From positions 7,253,501 to 7,317,500 of the forward strand of contig NZ_CP060828.1 of the NCBI RefSeq assembly GCF_014489635.1: DNA of 64,000 nt, read 5' to 3'. Below are positions 36,826 through 46,683 of this stretch, in pieces (position 1 is the first letter of the stretch; each line of letters starts with the position of its first letter). Made by a program: the position numbers and the translations under genes. The notes beneath the pieces were generated by a model. It ran no database searches. It worked only from the letters and a program-made list of their open reading frames with translations, and was not told the DNA's origin. The stretch is from Streptomyces roseirectus. Lineage in GTDB: Bacteria > Actinomycetota > Actinomycetes > Streptomycetales > Streptomycetaceae.

Positions 36826-37049
36826 CAGATTCCACCGTCCGCCCGCATACGACTCACCCCGGGCACCGAACCCGCCCCCGGGCCTCCTCCACGTTACGCC
36901 GCGCCTGCGCCCCCTTCGAGCCCGGGGCACCGCAAGGCCGGGCGATCCTCCTGCGCCGACCCGCGTACGCCCGTCTCGACATGCGGCGTACGGCGACCGG
37001 ACCGACACTGGGGGCACTGCTCACGTCGATCCGTAACAAGGAGGCAGCC

Positions 37050-37328
37050 ATGGGCTGGTTGTGGGCGATCATCGTGGGGCTCGTGCTGGGTCTGCTCGCG
37101 AAGGCGATCATCCCGGGCAAACAGCACAGCCCCCTCTGGCTGACCACCATCTTCGGCATCCTCGGCGCGATCGCCGGCAACGCCCTCGCCCGAGCCGTCG
37201 GCATCGACGCCACCCGGGGCATCGACTGGGGCCGCCACGCGTTCCAGCTGATCGCGGCGGTGGTGATCGTCTTCCTGGGCGACATGGCGTACGCGGCAAC
37301 GCTGGGCAGGAACAAACAACGCACCTGA
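37050..37328 (+). CDS. GlsB/YeaQ/YmgE family stress-response membrane protein
   Basis: 92 aa with three transmembrane helices: WLWAIIVGLVLGLLAKAI, LTTIFGILGAIAGNALARAVG and FQLIAAVVIVFLGDMAYAA. The Gly-rich helix packing and the IIPGKQH loop are family hallmarks. Perfect ribosome-binding site AAGGAGG five bases before the ATG. Single gene ending at a bidirectional terminator. Confidence 0.93.
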   Translation: MGWLWAIIVGLVLGLLAKAIIPGKQHSPLWLTTIFGILGAIAGNALARAVGIDATRGIDWGRHAFQLIAAVVIVFLGDMAYAATLGRNKQRT

Positions 37329-37337
37329 GACAGGACA

Positions 37338-37367
37338 GAGGGTGCCTTCCAGCGGGAAGGCACCCTC
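37338..37367. terminator. bidirectional terminator between the GlsB-family gene and tyrS
   Basis: Perfect 13-base inverted repeat GAGGGTGCCTTCC / GGAAGGCACCCTC with an AGCG loop between convergent genes. Confidence 0.9.
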
Positions 37368-37382
37368 ACACACGACGTCGGC

Positions 37383-38648
37383 TCAGCCGGTGAACTCCAC
37401 CGCCGCGAGGTTCTTCTTGCCCCGCCGCAGCACCAGCCACCGCCCGTGCAACAGGTCCTCCTGCGCCGGGACGGCGTCCTCGGAGGCGACCTTGACGTTG
37501 TTCACGTAGGCGCCGCCCTCCTTGACGGTCCGCCGCGCCGCCGACTTACTGGCGACCAGCCCGACCTCGGCGAACAGATCCACCGCGAGCCCCAGCTCGG
37601 ACACCTGGACGTGCGGCAGCTCGGAGAGCGACGCGGCCAGCGTCTTCTCGTCCAGCTCCGCCAGCTCACCCTGACCGAACAGCGCCTTCGACGCGGCGAT
37701 CACGGCGTCCGTCTGCGCAGCACCATGCACCAGCGTCGTCAGCTCCTCGGCCAGCGCCCGCTGGGCGGCCCGCGCCTGCGGACGCTCCTCGGTCTGCCGC
37801 TCCAGCTCCTCGATCTCCTCACGGGAGCGGAAGCTGAAGATGCGCAGGAACTTGGAGACGTCCCGGTCGTCCGCGTTCAGCCAGAACTGGTAGAACGCGT
37901 ACGGCGTCGTCATCTCCGCGTCGAGCCAGACCGTCCCCGACTCGGTCTTGCCGAACTTCGTGCCGTCCGCCTTGGTGATCAGCGGCGTCCCCAGCGCGTG
38001 CACCTCCGCCTGCGGCTCGACCCGGTGGATCAGGTCCGTGCCCGACGTGAGGTTGCCCCACTGGTCGCTGCCGCCGGTCTGCAGCGTGCAGCCGTAACGG
38101 CGGTACAGCTCCAGGTAGTCCATGCCCTGGAGGATCTGGTAGCTGAACTCCGTGTAGCTGATGCCCGCGTCGGAGTTGAGGCGCCGCGAGACGGCCTCCT
38201 TCGCGATCATCTTGTTGACCCGGAAGTACTTGCCGACGTCCCGCAGGAACTCGATCGCCGACATGCCCTGCGTCCAGTCCAGGTTGTTGACCATCCGCGC
38301 GGCGTTCGGCCCCTCGAAGTCCAGGAACCGCTCGATCTGCCCGCGCAGCCGCTCCACCCAGCCGGCCACCACCTCGGGCGCGTTCAGCGTGCGCTCCGCC
38401 GTCGGCTTGGGGTCGCCGATCAGGCCCGTCGCCCCGCCGACCAGGCCCAGCGGGCGGTTGCCCGCCTGCTGGATCCGCCGCATCGTCAGGATCTGCACGA
38501 GGTTGCCGAGGTGCAGGCTGGGGGCCGTCGGGTCGAAGCCGCAATAGAACGTGACAGGACCGTCCGCGAACGCCTTGCGCAATGCGTCCTCGTCCGTGGA
38601 GAGGGCGACCAGCCCACGCCACTTCAGTTCGTCGACGATGTCCGTCAC
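37383..38648 (-). CDS. tyrS: tyrosyl-tRNA synthetase
   Basis: 421 aa class I aminoacyl-tRNA synthetase, the usual bacterial length. Tyrosine-binding [15 protein letters not shown] with the HIGH-equivalent HLGN, the GGSDQWGN motif, and KMSKS-equivalent KFGKT are present. A C-terminal S4-like RNA-binding domain ([21 protein letters not shown]) completes the family order. GTG start at 38648 with AAGGAG upstream. No T-box leader is visible. Confidence 0.97.
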   Translation of the reverse strand: MTDIVDELKWRGLVALSTDEDALRKAFADGPVTFYCGFDPTAPSLHLGNLVQILTMRRIQQAGNRPLGLVGGATGLIGDPKPTAERTLNAPEVVAGWVERLRGQIERFLDFEGPNAARMVNNLDWTQGMSAIEFLRDVGKYFRVNKMIAKEAVSRRLNSDAGISYTEFSYQILQGMDYLELYRRYGCTLQTGGSDQWGNLTSGTDLIHRVEPQAEVHALGTPLITKADGTKFGKTESGTVWLDAEMTTPYAFYQFWLNADDRDVSKFLRIFSFRSREEIEELERQTEERPQARAAQRALAEELTTLVHGAAQTDAVIAASKALFGQGELAELDEKTLAASLSELPHVQVSELGLAVDLFAEVGLVASKSAARRTVKEGGAYVNNVKVASEDAVPAQEDLLHGRWLVLRRGKKNLAAVEFTG

Positions 38649-38706
38649 GGTTCTCTTGTCTCCTTGAAGATCACAGCCGGCGGCCGGTCGGCCACCGTCT
38701 ACGAGG

Positions 38707-40101
38707 TTATACGCCCTGACTGACAGAGCTCATATTGAAATCCGGCACCCGCAGCGCCGGCATCGCCGCCCGCGTGAACCAGTCGCTCCACTCACGCGGC
38801 AGCGTCTTCTCCGTCCGCCCCGCCTCGACGGCCCGCCCGAGCAGGTCGACCGGCGACTCGTTGAACCGGAAGTTGTTGACCTCGCCGACGACCTCGCCGT
38901 TCTCGACGAGGTAGACCCCGTCCCGGGTCAGCCCGGTCAGCAGCAGCGTCGCCGGGTCGACCTCGCGGATGTACCACAGGCACGTCAGCAGCAGCCCGCG
39001 CTCCGTCGACGCGACCATCTCGTCCAGCGACCGCTCGCCGCCGCCGTCCAGGACGAGGTTGTCGCCGCCCGGCGCGACCGGCAGGCCCGTGAGGGAGGCG
39101 CTGTGCCGGGTGGTGATGAGGCTCTTCAGCTCGCCGCCGCCGATCCACTCGGTGGCCCGCACGGGCAGCCCGTTGTCGAAGACGGACGTGTCGCCGCCCG
39201 AGGAGTGCGCGATGACGAACGGCGCCGATTCGAGCCCCGGCTCGTGCGGGTCGCTGCGCAGCGTCAGCGGCAGCTCGGTCAGCCGCTCGCCGAGCCGCGT
39301 CCCGCCGCCCGGCTTCGAGAACACCGTCCGCCCCTCGATGGCGTCCCGGCCCGACTGCGACCACAGCTGGTAGATCAGCAGGTCCGCGACGGCCGTCGGC
39401 GGCAGCAGCGTCTCGTAGCGCCCGGCGGGCAGCTCGATCCGGCGCTCGGCCCAGCCGAGGCGGACGGCCAGCTCGGCGTCCATCGCCGCCGGGTCGACGT
39501 CCTTGAAGTCCCGTGTGGAGCGCCCCGCCCACGCCGAGCGGGCGCGGTCGGGCGACTTGGCGTTCAGCTCCAGCGTGCCGTTGGGCTGGTCGTGCCGCAG
39601 CCTGAGCCCCGTCGAGGTGCCCAGGTACGTCGAGACCAGCTCGTGGTTGGCGAACCCGTACAGCTCACGCCCGCCCGCCCGCGCGCGGGCGAACGCCTCG
39701 CCCAGCGCGGGCGCGAAGTCCGCGAACACCGCGGACGACGTCTCGGCGGGCGCCTCGGTGAACTCCGGCGACGCCGGTGTGCCCGTCACCAGCGGCTGCG
39801 CGTCCTCGGCGGGGCCCGCCGCGCGCGCGGCCTCCTCGGCGGCCCGGACCAGCGACTCCAGTTCGTCGCTCGTGACGGCGGCCCGGGTCACCACGCCCGA
39901 CGCGGTGCCCTCCCTGCCGTCCACCGTCGCGACGACCGTCAGCGTGCGCCCGCGCGTGACGCCGTTCGTCGTCAGCGCGTTGCCCGCCCAGCGCAGGTTC
40001 GCCGACGACTGCTCGTCCGCGATGACGACGCACCCGTCCGCCCGCGACAGCTCCAGCGCCCGCTCGACGATCTCGTGCGGCTTGTTGACGGCGGCACTCA
40101 T
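38707..40101 (-). CDS. tldE: metallopeptidase-family partner TldE/PmbA
   Basis: 464 aa. TldE (PmbA) subunit of the TldD/TldE heterodimeric protease, which in other bacteria trims peptides such as microcin B17 and CcdA. The N-terminal [17 protein letters not shown] and the C-terminal block [43 protein letters not shown] are characteristic. It lacks the HExxxH motif, as expected for this subunit. ATG 40101 overlaps the tldD stop (ATGA), so the pair is coupled. Confidence 0.93.
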   Translation of the reverse strand: MSAAVNKPHEIVERALELSRADGCVVIADEQSSANLRWAGNALTTNGVTRGRTLTVVATVDGREGTASGVVTRAAVTSDELESLVRAAEEAARAAGPAEDAQPLVTGTPASPEFTEAPAETSSAVFADFAPALGEAFARARAGGRELYGFANHELVSTYLGTSTGLRLRHDQPNGTLELNAKSPDRARSAWAGRSTRDFKDVDPAAMDAELAVRLGWAERRIELPAGRYETLLPPTAVADLLIYQLWSQSGRDAIEGRTVFSKPGGGTRLGERLTELPLTLRSDPHEPGLESAPFVIAHSSGGDTSVFDNGLPVRATEWIGGGELKSLITTRHSASLTGLPVAPGGDNLVLDGGGERSLDEMVASTERGLLLTCLWYIREVDPATLLLTGLTRDGVYLVENGEVVGEVNNFRFNESPVDLLGRAVEAGRTEKTLPREWSDWFTRAAMPALRVPDFNMSSVSQGV

Positions 40102-41621
40102 CGCCCGGCCTCCTGCGTGGTGTTGAGGATGTTGACGCCCTTGAAGAGCGCGGACGGGCAGCCGTGCGACACCGCCGCGACCTGGCCCGGCTGGGCCTTG
40201 CCGCAGTTGAAGGCGCCGCCGAGGACGTACGTCTGGGGGCCGCCGACGGCCGTCATGGAACCCCAGAAGTCGGTGGTCGTGGCCTGGTAGGCGACGTCGC
40301 GGAGCTGGCCCGCGAGGCGTCCGTTCTCGATGCGGAAGAACCGCTGCCCGGTGAACTGGAAGTTGTAGCGCTGCATGTCGATGGACCAGGAGCGGTCGCC
40401 GACGACGTAGATGCCCCGCTCGACGCCCCCGATCAGGTCCTCCGTCGACATGCCGGCCGGGTCGGGCGCCAGCGACACGTTCGCCATGCGCTGCACGGGC
40501 ACGTGGCGCGGCGAGTCGGCGTACGCGCACCCGTTGGAGCGGCCGAGCCCCGTCAGCTTCGCGATGCGCCGGTCGAGCTGGTAGCCGACCAGCGTGCCGT
40601 CCTTCACCAGGTCCCAGGACTGGCCCGCGACGCCCTCGTCGTCGTAACCGATCGTCGCGAGGCCGTGCTCGGCGGTGCGGTCGCCGGTGACGTTCATCAG
40701 CTCGGAGCCGTACTTCAACGTGCCGAGCTGGTCGAAGGTGGCGAAGGAGGTGCCGGCGTAGGCGGCCTCGTAGCCGAGCGCGCGGTCTAGTTCGGTGGCG
40801 TGGCCGATGGACTCGTGGATCGTCAGCCACAGGTTGGAGGGGTCGACGACGAGGTCGTACAGGCCCGCCTCGACGCTCGGCGCGCGCATCTTCTCGGCGA
40901 GCAGCGCCGGCATCTCCGCCAGCTCGGCGTCCCAGTCCCAGCCGGTGCCCGTCAGGTACTCCCAGCCCCGCCCGGCCGGCGGCGCGAGCGTGCGCATGGA
41001 GTCGAACTCGCCGCTCGACTCGTCGACGGAGACGGCCGTCAGCTGCGGGTGCACCCGCACGCGCTGCTGCGTCGTGACCGTGCCCGCGGTGTCGGCGTAG
41101 AACTTGTTCTCGTGGACGGTCAGCAGCGAGGCGTCGACATGGTCGACCCCGTCGGCGGCCAGGAGCCGCCCGCTCCACTCGCCGAGCAGCGCCGTCTTCT
41201 CCTCGTCCGGCACCGAGAACGGGTCGATCTCGTACGCCGACACCCAGGTCTTCTCGGCGTGCACGGGCTCGTCGGCCAGCTCGACCCTCTCATCGGACCC
41301 GGCGGCCTTGATGACCCGCGCCGACAGCTTGGCCATCGCCACCGCCTGCGAGGCCACCTTCGCGGCGGCGTCCATGCTCAGATCGACCCCCGAGGCGAAC
41401 CCCCAGGTCCCCCCGTGCACCACCCGCACCGCGTACCCCAGGTCCGTCGAGTCCGACGTCCCCGCCGGACGCCCGTCCCGCAGCCGCCACGCCGCACTGC
41501 GCACCCGCTCGAACCGGAAGTCCGCGTGCTCGGCCCCCAGCGCCCGCGCCCGCGCGAGCGCGGCGTCCGCGAGGGCCCGTAGCGGGAGGGCCAGAAACGA
41601 TGGATCGATCTCATGGGGCAC
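40098..41621 (-). CDS. tldD: zinc metalloprotease TldD
   Basis: 507 aa. Catalytic subunit with the zinc motif HESIGHATELDRALG (HExxxH), followed by the C-terminal domain with the glycine-rich VLGGAFNCGKAQPGQ segment. Length is normal. GTG 41621 begins the family sequence HEIDPSFLALPLRALADAAL; the longer frame from 41684 has no ribosome-binding site. First gene of the tldD-tldE pair, divergent from fabG. Confidence 0.94.
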   Translation of the reverse strand: MPHEIDPSFLALPLRALADAALARARALGAEHADFRFERVRSAAWRLRDGRPAGTSDSTDLGYAVRVVHGGTWGFASGVDLSMDAAAKVASQAVAMAKLSARVIKAAGSDERVELADEPVHAEKTWVSAYEIDPFSVPDEEKTALLGEWSGRLLAADGVDHVDASLLTVHENKFYADTAGTVTTQQRVRVHPQLTAVSVDESSGEFDSMRTLAPPAGRGWEYLTGTGWDWDAELAEMPALLAEKMRAPSVEAGLYDLVVDPSNLWLTIHESIGHATELDRALGYEAAYAGTSFATFDQLGTLKYGSELMNVTGDRTAEHGLATIGYDDEGVAGQSWDLVKDGTLVGYQLDRRIAKLTGLGRSNGCAYADSPRHVPVQRMANVSLAPDPAGMSTEDLIGGVERGIYVVGDRSWSIDMQRYNFQFTGQRFFRIENGRLAGQLRDVAYQATTTDFWGSMTAVGGPQTYVLGGAFNCGKAQPGQVAAVSHGCPSALFKGVNILNTTQEAGR

Positions 41622-41890
41622 GAGTGGGGTCCCTTCGGGGTGCTCGCCTGTGATGACCGTCGCAGGCAGTGAATCATGTCGCACACCGCGCGTTCCCCCG
41701 AAATCCCGCCCCCTGCCGGGCCACCGGCGCCGACTGTAGGAACCCGACAGCCAGGTTCTTGACCCACTGTCGGTGCCCGAATGTCCGTGAAAGGGGACGG
41801 GCGGATAGGTTTTCGGGGAAGCCGCCTGTCACCCGGGACCCCGGGGCGTCCGGGCGGGATGTGTCAGACCCCTATCGAAAGGGTGATCCG

Positions 41891-42595
41891 TTGAGCCGCT
41901 CGGTTCTCGTCACCGGAGGCAACCGGGGCATCGGCCTCGCCATCGCCCGCGCATTCGCCGACGCCGGCGACAAGGTCGCGATCACCTACCGCTCGGGTGA
42001 GCCGCCGGCGGGCTTCCTGGCCGTCAAGTGCGACATCACCGACCCGGAGCAGGTCGAGCAGGCGTACAAGGAGATCGAGGAGCAGCACGGCAACGTCGAG
42101 GTCCTGATCGCCAACGCGGGCGTCACCAAGGACCAGTTGCTGATGCGGATGTCCGAGGACGACTTCACGTCGGTCATCGACACCAACCTCACCGGCACCT
42201 TCCGCGTCGTCAAGCGCGCCAACCGCGGCATGCTGCGCGCCAAGAAGGGCCGCGTCGTCCTGATCTCCTCGGTCGTCGGCCTGTACGGCTCGCCGGGCCA
42301 GGCGAACTACGCCGCGTCCAAGGCCGGCCTCGTCGGCTTCGCCCGCTCCCTCGCCCGCGAGCTGGGCTCCCGCAACATCACCTTCAACGTCGTGGCCCCC
42401 GGTTTCGTCGACACCGACATGACCAAGGTCCTCACCGACGAGCAGCGCGCCGGCATCGTGTCCCAGGTGCCGCTCGGCCGGTACGCGCAGCCGGAGGAGA
42501 TCGCCGCGACGGTGCGGTTCCTCGCCTCCGACGACGCCTCGTACATCACTGGAGCCGTCATCCCCGTTGACGGCGGACTGGGAATGGGTCACTGA
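41891..42595 (+). CDS. fabG: 3-oxoacyl-[ACP] reductase
   Basis: 234 aa. NADPH-dependent reduction of 3-ketoacyl-ACP in type II fatty acid synthesis. SDR motifs TGGNRGIG and NAG, the catalytic SSVVGLYG serine, and NYAASK (Tyr-x3-Lys) are complete, and the C-terminus VDGGLGMGH is typical. I chose the TTG at 41891 because SRSVLVTGGNRGIG starts there and AAAGGGTGA lies just upstream; no ATG or GTG fits. Five bases from fabI, same strand: a fatty acid operon. Confidence 0.94.
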   Translation: MSRSVLVTGGNRGIGLAIARAFADAGDKVAITYRSGEPPAGFLAVKCDITDPEQVEQAYKEIEEQHGNVEVLIANAGVTKDQLLMRMSEDDFTSVIDTNLTGTFRVVKRANRGMLRAKKGRVVLISSVVGLYGSPGQANYAASKAGLVGFARSLARELGSRNITFNVVAPGFVDTDMTKVLTDEQRAGIVSQVPLGRYAQPEEIAATVRFLASDDASYITGAVIPVDGGLGMGH

Positions 42596-42600
42596 TCACC

Positions 42601-43368
42601 ATGAGCGGAATCCTCGACGGCAAGCGCGTCCTGATCACCGGCGTCCTGATGGAGTCCTCCATCGCCTTCCACGCCGCCAAGCTGGCCCAGGAGCAGGGCG
42701 CCGAGATCATCCTGACGGCGTTCCCCCGGCCCACGCTCACCGAGCGCATCGCCAAGAAGCTGCCCAAGCCCACCAAGGTCATCGAGCTGGACGTCACCAA
42801 CGACGAACACCTCGGCCGCCTCGCGGACATCGTCGGCGAGGAACTGGGCGGCCTCGACGGCGTCGTCCACTCCATCGGCTTCGCCCCGCAGGACGCCCTC
42901 GGCGGCAACTTCCTCAACACGCCGTTCGAGTCCGTGGCCACGGCCATGCACGTCTCGGCGTACTCCCTGAAGTCGCTCACCATGGCCTGCCTGCCGCTGA
43001 TGCAGAACGGCGGCTCGGTCGTCGGCCTCACCTTCGACGCGCAGTACGCCTGGCCGCAGTACGACTGGATGGGCCCGGCGAAGGCCGCCCTGGAGGCCAC
43101 CAGCCGCTACATCGCGCGCGACCTCGGCAAGCAGAACATCCGCTGCAACCTCATCTCCGCGGGCCCCATCGGCTCCATGGCCGCCAAGTCCATCCCCGGC
43201 TTCAGCGACCTCGCCGCCGTCTGGGACGACCGCTCCCCCCTGGAGTGGGACCTCAAGGACCCCGAGCCGGCCGGCAAGGGCATCGTCGCCCTCCTCAGCG
43301 ACTGGTTCCCGAAGACCACGGGCGAGATCATCCACGTGGACGGGGGGCTGCACGCGATCGGCGCGTGA
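42601..43368 (+). CDS. fabI: NADH-dependent enoyl-[ACP] reductase
   Basis: 255 aa InhA/FabI-type reductase completing each elongation round. It has the FabI order GVLMESSIAFHAAKLAQEQGAEIILT, HSIGFAP, and catalytic QYDWMGPAK (Tyr-x6-Lys). Immediately downstream of fabG. In mycobacteria the homologue is the isoniazid/triclosan target. Confidence 0.96.
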   Translation: MSGILDGKRVLITGVLMESSIAFHAAKLAQEQGAEIILTAFPRPTLTERIAKKLPKPTKVIELDVTNDEHLGRLADIVGEELGGLDGVVHSIGFAPQDALGGNFLNTPFESVATAMHVSAYSLKSLTMACLPLMQNGGSVVGLTFDAQYAWPQYDWMGPAKAALEATSRYIARDLGKQNIRCNLISAGPIGSMAAKSIPGFSDLAAVWDDRSPLEWDLKDPEPAGKGIVALLSDWFPKTTGEIIHVDGGLHAIGA

Positions 43369-43432
43369 CGCTGCCACGGGGGCTGAAGCAGCCGCGGTCT
43401 CCGCTTCTGTCTTCTGTTGTGACTGTTTTGAC

Positions 43433-43472
43433 GAGGGCTCGTCCCCGGGAGTTCCCCGGGCGACGGGCCCTC
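43433..43472 (+). terminator. terminator of the fabG-fabI operon
   Basis: Long hairpin: outer arms GAGGGCTCGTC / GACGGGCCCTC (one wobble) enclosing a perfect CCCGGG-AGTT-CCCGGG inner stem. Confidence 0.8.
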
Positions 43473-43564
43473 ACCCGTTCGGCGTACCAGGCCGGGCGCC
43501 GCACCCCGAAGCGGGGCCACTGTGGACGTACTCCCCTCCCGAGCCATGCCGAGGAGGTTCCCTT

Positions 43565-43915
43565 GTGCGCGTATCCCGCGGTGTCACCCCTGCGATAGCA
43601 GCTCTCGCCCTGCTGCTGGGGCTGCCGTACGAAGCGATGCCGCACGCGCGTGTGCGTGAACCGGCCGTCCACGCGCGCGTGGAGCCCTTCGGGGCGGAGT
43701 GCCGTACCGGGGTCGAGGGTTCACAGGCCGTCGTCTGGTGCCACAACCCCTACCCGGCCACCGACCGCGTCCGGCTGCACATCGAGTGCGCCCGCTGGTG
43801 GGACGTCGACACCGACACGGCCCCCGTCGACGCCGGCCCTGCCAGGACCGTACGGCTCACCGGGCGCTGCTGGAAGGAGATCCGCGCGGTGTGGGTCACC
43901 CACGCGCGCGGCTGA
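43565..43915 (+). CDS. small secreted protein, unknown function
   Basis: 116 aa from GTG with GAGGAGG nine bases upstream. A signal peptide (TPAIAALALLLGLPYEAMPHA) is followed by a mature domain of about 90 residues with four cysteines (GAECRTG, VVWCHN, IECARW, GRCWKE), which could form two disulfides. Its 3' end overlaps the convergent regulator gene by 20 bases. Confidence 0.8.
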   Translation: MRVSRGVTPAIAALALLLGLPYEAMPHARVREPAVHARVEPFGAECRTGVEGSQAVVWCHNPYPATDRVRLHIECARWWDVDTDTAPVDAGPARTVRLTGRCWKEIRAVWVTHARG

Positions 43916-44576
43916 ACCGGCACCCGAACGCGTGCCCCGCCGCCTCCTCGGCCGCCGCGCGCGCGTCCCCCGTCCGGATCGCGTCGATCAGCCGCGCGTG
44001 CTCCACGTACGACCCCGGCGACAGCTCGGGGCCGACGTCGTCGCGCAGGAAGTCCCGCAGCACTTCGCCGAGGTCCGCGTACAGCGCGGTCATCGCGTCG
44101 TTGTGCGACGCCGCCACCACCGCGAGGTGCAGCGTCGCGTCGGCCGCCACGAACGCCTCCGGCTCCCCGGCCGCCCACGCCTCCTCGCGCCGCGCGAGCA
44201 ACGCGTCCAACTGCCTCAGGTCCTTCGCCGTCCGGCGCTCCGCGGCCAGCTTCGCCGCGCTGGACTCCAACGCCGCGCGCAGCTCCGCGATGTGCCGGGG
44301 GTCGGCGCCGGCGAAGCGGCGGTGCATCACGCCGGCCAGCTCGCTCGTCGCCACGACGTACGTCCCCGAGCCCTGCCGGATGGACAGCAGCCCGTTGTGC
44401 GCGAGCGCCCGCACGGCCTCCCGGACGGTGTTGCGCGCCACGCCCAGCTGCTCGACCAGCTCCGGTTCCGTCGGGATGCGCGAGCCGACCGGCCACTCAC
44501 CGGAGGTGATCTGCTGACGCAGCGCGGCGATGACCTGCTCGGAGAGGGCGGACCGGCGGGGGTGTGTCAAGGCCAT
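43896..44576 (-). CDS. FadR-subfamily GntR transcriptional regulator
   Basis: 226 aa. N-terminal winged helix (ALSEQVIAALRQQITSGEWPVGSRIPTEPELVEQLGVARNTVREAVRALAHNGLL, residues about 10-65) and C-terminal FCD domain with helical metal/ligand-binding histidines (DATLHLAVVAASHN, HARLIDAI). Divergent from the MFS gene, 60 bases apart, which it probably controls. ATG 44576 is preferred over 44591. Confidence 0.92.
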   Translation of the reverse strand: MALTHPRRSALSEQVIAALRQQITSGEWPVGSRIPTEPELVEQLGVARNTVREAVRALAHNGLLSIRQGSGTYVVATSELAGVMHRRFAGADPRHIAELRAALESSAAKLAAERRTAKDLRQLDALLARREEAWAAGEPEAFVAADATLHLAVVAASHNDAMTALYADLGEVLRDFLRDDVGPELSPGSYVEHARLIDAIRTGDARAAAEEAAGHAFGCRFSRARG

Positions 44577-44619
44577 GAGACACCTTCGCACAGGCAGGGC
44601 GGACAGGGCGGTCGGTAAA

Positions 44620-44641
44620 ACATCCTATGATTCTATGATGG
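44620..44641. promoter_or_regulatory. candidate GntR operator overlapping the MFS promoter
   Basis: CATCCTATGATTCTATGATG is an imperfect dyad with CATC/GATG ends and also a direct CTATGAT repeat. It overlaps two TATGAT hexamers that could act as -10 elements, in the gap between the regulator and the transporter. Inferred from position and symmetry only. Confidence 0.4.
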
Positions 44642-46173
44642 GTGGCATGGCGAGCAAGACGACACGGACGACGGCCCCGATCCGGACGGCACACCAGGCA
44701 CCGGACACGACATCCCCGGCGCCCTCCACGCGCGCGTGGACGAAACGGCTCCTGGCCGTCGCCGTCGCCCTCACCGCCGTCAACCTCCGCCCGGCCATCA
44801 CCAGCCTCGGCGCGCTCCTGGAGGAGGTCCGCGACGGCATCGGCATGAGCGGCGGCGTCGCCGGGGTCCTCACCTCCGTGCCGCCCCTGTGCTTCGCGCT
44901 CGTCGGCGTCACGGCACCCCGTCTCGCCCGCCGCTTCGGCGCCCCGGCGGTCGTCTGCGCGGGCCTGCTCGCCCTCACCGCCGGCCTCCTCCTACGGCCC
45001 TACCTCGGCGGCGTCCCCGGCTTCCTGGCCGCCAGCGCCCTCGCCCTCATGGGCATAGCCGTCGGCAACGTCCTCATGCCGGTCATCGTCAAGACCCACT
45101 TCCCCGACCGCGTCGGCCCCATGACCGGCCTCTACTCCATGGGCCTCGCCCTCGGCACGGCCACGGCGGCGGCGGTCACCGTCCCCCTGACCCACGCCCT
45201 GGGCGAGGGCTGGCGCGCGGGCCTCGCGGTGTGGGCCGGGCTCGCGGGGGCGGCCGTGGTGCCGTGGGTGGTGTTCGGGTGGGGGCGTCGGCGCGGGCGC
45301 GGCGAGCCAGAGGTGCCTGGGGGAGTGCGGCGGGCCGGAGGGACGGGCCGGGTTCAGGGGTCCGCCGCGCGTGCGGGTTCGGGCGCGGCCGACGGGGGTG
45401 AGGCGGGCCGTGGTTTCGGCGGGGCCGGTGAGCTGTCGGCGTCCGGTGGTGCGCGCGGGGACGGTGGCGCGGGCAGCACCGGTGAGGCCGGTGTCAGGGC
45501 ACGCGCGCGCGTGAAGGACGCCGGCCGTGCGGGGGACGTCGTCCGTGCGCAGGCGCCGTTGCGGATCACCCGGAGCCGTACCGCCTGGGCGCTCGCCGTC
45601 TTCTTCGGGCTCCAGGCCACGGGCGCGTACGTGACGATGGGCTGGATGGCGCAGATCTTCCGTGACGCCGGGGTGTCGGCGGGCACGGCGGGGCTGCTGC
45701 TCGCCGTGACGATGGTCCTGGGCGTCCCGCTGGCCTTCGTGATCCCCCGGCTGGCGACGCGGCTGCCGCACCAGGGCCCGATCGTGGTCGCGCTCGGCGT
45801 CTGCGGTCTCGCGGGGTACGCGGGCCTGTACGCCGCCCCCGCGTCCGGTGCCTGGGCGTGGGCCGTCCTGCTCGGCATCGCCAACTGCGCCTTCCCGCTG
45901 GCCCTCACGATGGTCGGCATGCGCGCCCGCACCGGCGCCGGTGTCGCCCAGCTCTCCGCGTTCGCCCAGAGCACCGGCTACCTCATCTCCATCCCCGGCC
46001 CCCTCCTCATGGGCGTCCTCTACCAGTCCACCGGCAACTGGCACCTCCCCCTCACCCTCATGTCCCTCCTCCTCGTCCCCCAGACCGCCGTCGGCATCCT
46101 CGCGGGCCGCAACCGCACAGTCGAGGACGAACTGACCCCCACGGAGAACCCGGCCCCCACGAACAGCCGTTGA
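44638..46173 (+). CDS. CynX/NimT-family MFS transporter with a long central loop
   Basis: About 511 aa, 12 transmembrane helices. The first helix region (VALTAVNLRPAITSLGALL) and the GLYSMGLALGT motif in helix 5 fit the cyanate/nitroimidazole-type family. Between helices 6 and 7 lies a cytoplasmic loop of about 110 residues, almost all Gly/Ala/Arg/Ser (RRRGRGEPEV... to VRAQAPLRITRS), much longer than usual for this family. The start is uncertain among ATGs 44635, 44638 and 44647; TATGAT at 44626-44631 would make the transcript leaderless near 44638. Confidence 0.88.
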   Translation: MGGMASKTTRTTAPIRTAHQAPDTTSPAPSTRAWTKRLLAVAVALTAVNLRPAITSLGALLEEVRDGIGMSGGVAGVLTSVPPLCFALVGVTAPRLARRFGAPAVVCAGLLALTAGLLLRPYLGGVPGFLAASALALMGIAVGNVLMPVIVKTHFPDRVGPMTGLYSMGLALGTATAAAVTVPLTHALGEGWRAGLAVWAGLAGAAVVPWVVFGWGRRRGRGEPEVPGGVRRAGGTGRVQGSAARAGSGAADGGEAGRGFGGAGELSASGGARGDGGAGSTGEAGVRARARVKDAGRAGDVVRAQAPLRITRSRTAWALAVFFGLQATGAYVTMGWMAQIFRDAGVSAGTAGLLLAVTMVLGVPLAFVIPRLATRLPHQGPIVVALGVCGLAGYAGLYAAPASGAWAWAVLLGIANCAFPLALTMVGMRARTGAGVAQLSAFAQSTGYLISIPGPLLMGVLYQSTGNWHLPLTLMSLLLVPQTAVGILAGRNRTVEDELTPTENPAPTNSR

Positions 46174-46534
46174 CCGGCTCACGCGGGATCCGCCGGGCGT
46201 TGCGGTCACGCGTACCGCTCACCGGCGTGAGCACCCCGACGTGACGCGCCGGCGCTCACCTCGGCGGGCCGACCTGCCGAGTCACCGGTGCCGCGCCGGT
46301 ACACCACCACCCGCCGCGACCAGGCGGCGCAGCCGGTCCGCCGACGGAACGCGAGGGCCAGGGCAGACGGGGCTGACGGCAGGCTCGCGCGGCGGGGCGG
46401 GGCGTTCGACCCCGCCAACCCCCGCCGGCCCGGCCTCGGGCCACTCACCCCACCCACCCGAACCCTCACCCCTGATCCGACCCTGACCCCACCCCCCGCG
46501 CCGTCCCCTCCACCCCAGGTGCGAAACTGGTCGT
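46174..46534. other. 361-base region without a supported gene
   Basis: Between the MFS gene and the 38-aa partner. Short frames exist on both strands (an 87-codon minus frame at 46206-46469 is the longest clean one) but they have Arg/Ser/Ala-rich composition and no start signal. I see no strong hairpin. Confidence 0.4.
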
Positions 46535-46651
46535 ATGCCTCTGCTCGACCCGAATCCGCAGAACGGGCAGCGGAAGATGCTCATCGTCTTCGGCTCGTTC
46601 CTCGCCATCTTCGTCGTGATCGCCGTCATCGCCACGATCGCTTCGCCGTGA
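46535..46651 (+). CDS. 38-aa single-helix membrane protein (SGM_5486 family, transporter-associated)
   Basis: MPLLDPNPQNGQRKM, then a strongly hydrophobic helix (LIVFGSFLAIFVVIAVIATIA) and a two-residue tail. It matches what I remember of the SGM_5486 family of very small Streptomyces proteins encoded beside an MFS transporter, as here. A polar N-terminus and a single C-terminal helix suggest a bitopic membrane protein. Confidence 0.8.
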   Translation: MPLLDPNPQNGQRKMLIVFGSFLAIFVVIAVIATIASP

Positions 46652-46683
46652 CTCAGGAGCCCCAGGGGGAGCGGGACGGTGGG

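Noticed and set aside
38649..38706. T-box leader before tyrS
   Set aside because: The gap is only 58 bases, too short, and no T-box sequence is seen.
43650..44618. 322-codon plus-strand frame across the secreted protein and GntR genes
   Set aside because: It is antisense to a clear GntR/FCD regulator and is dominated by Arg and Pro.
46206..46469. 87-codon minus-strand frame as a gene
   Set aside because: No ribosome-binding site and Arg/Ser-rich composition; kept only as a note in the gap description.
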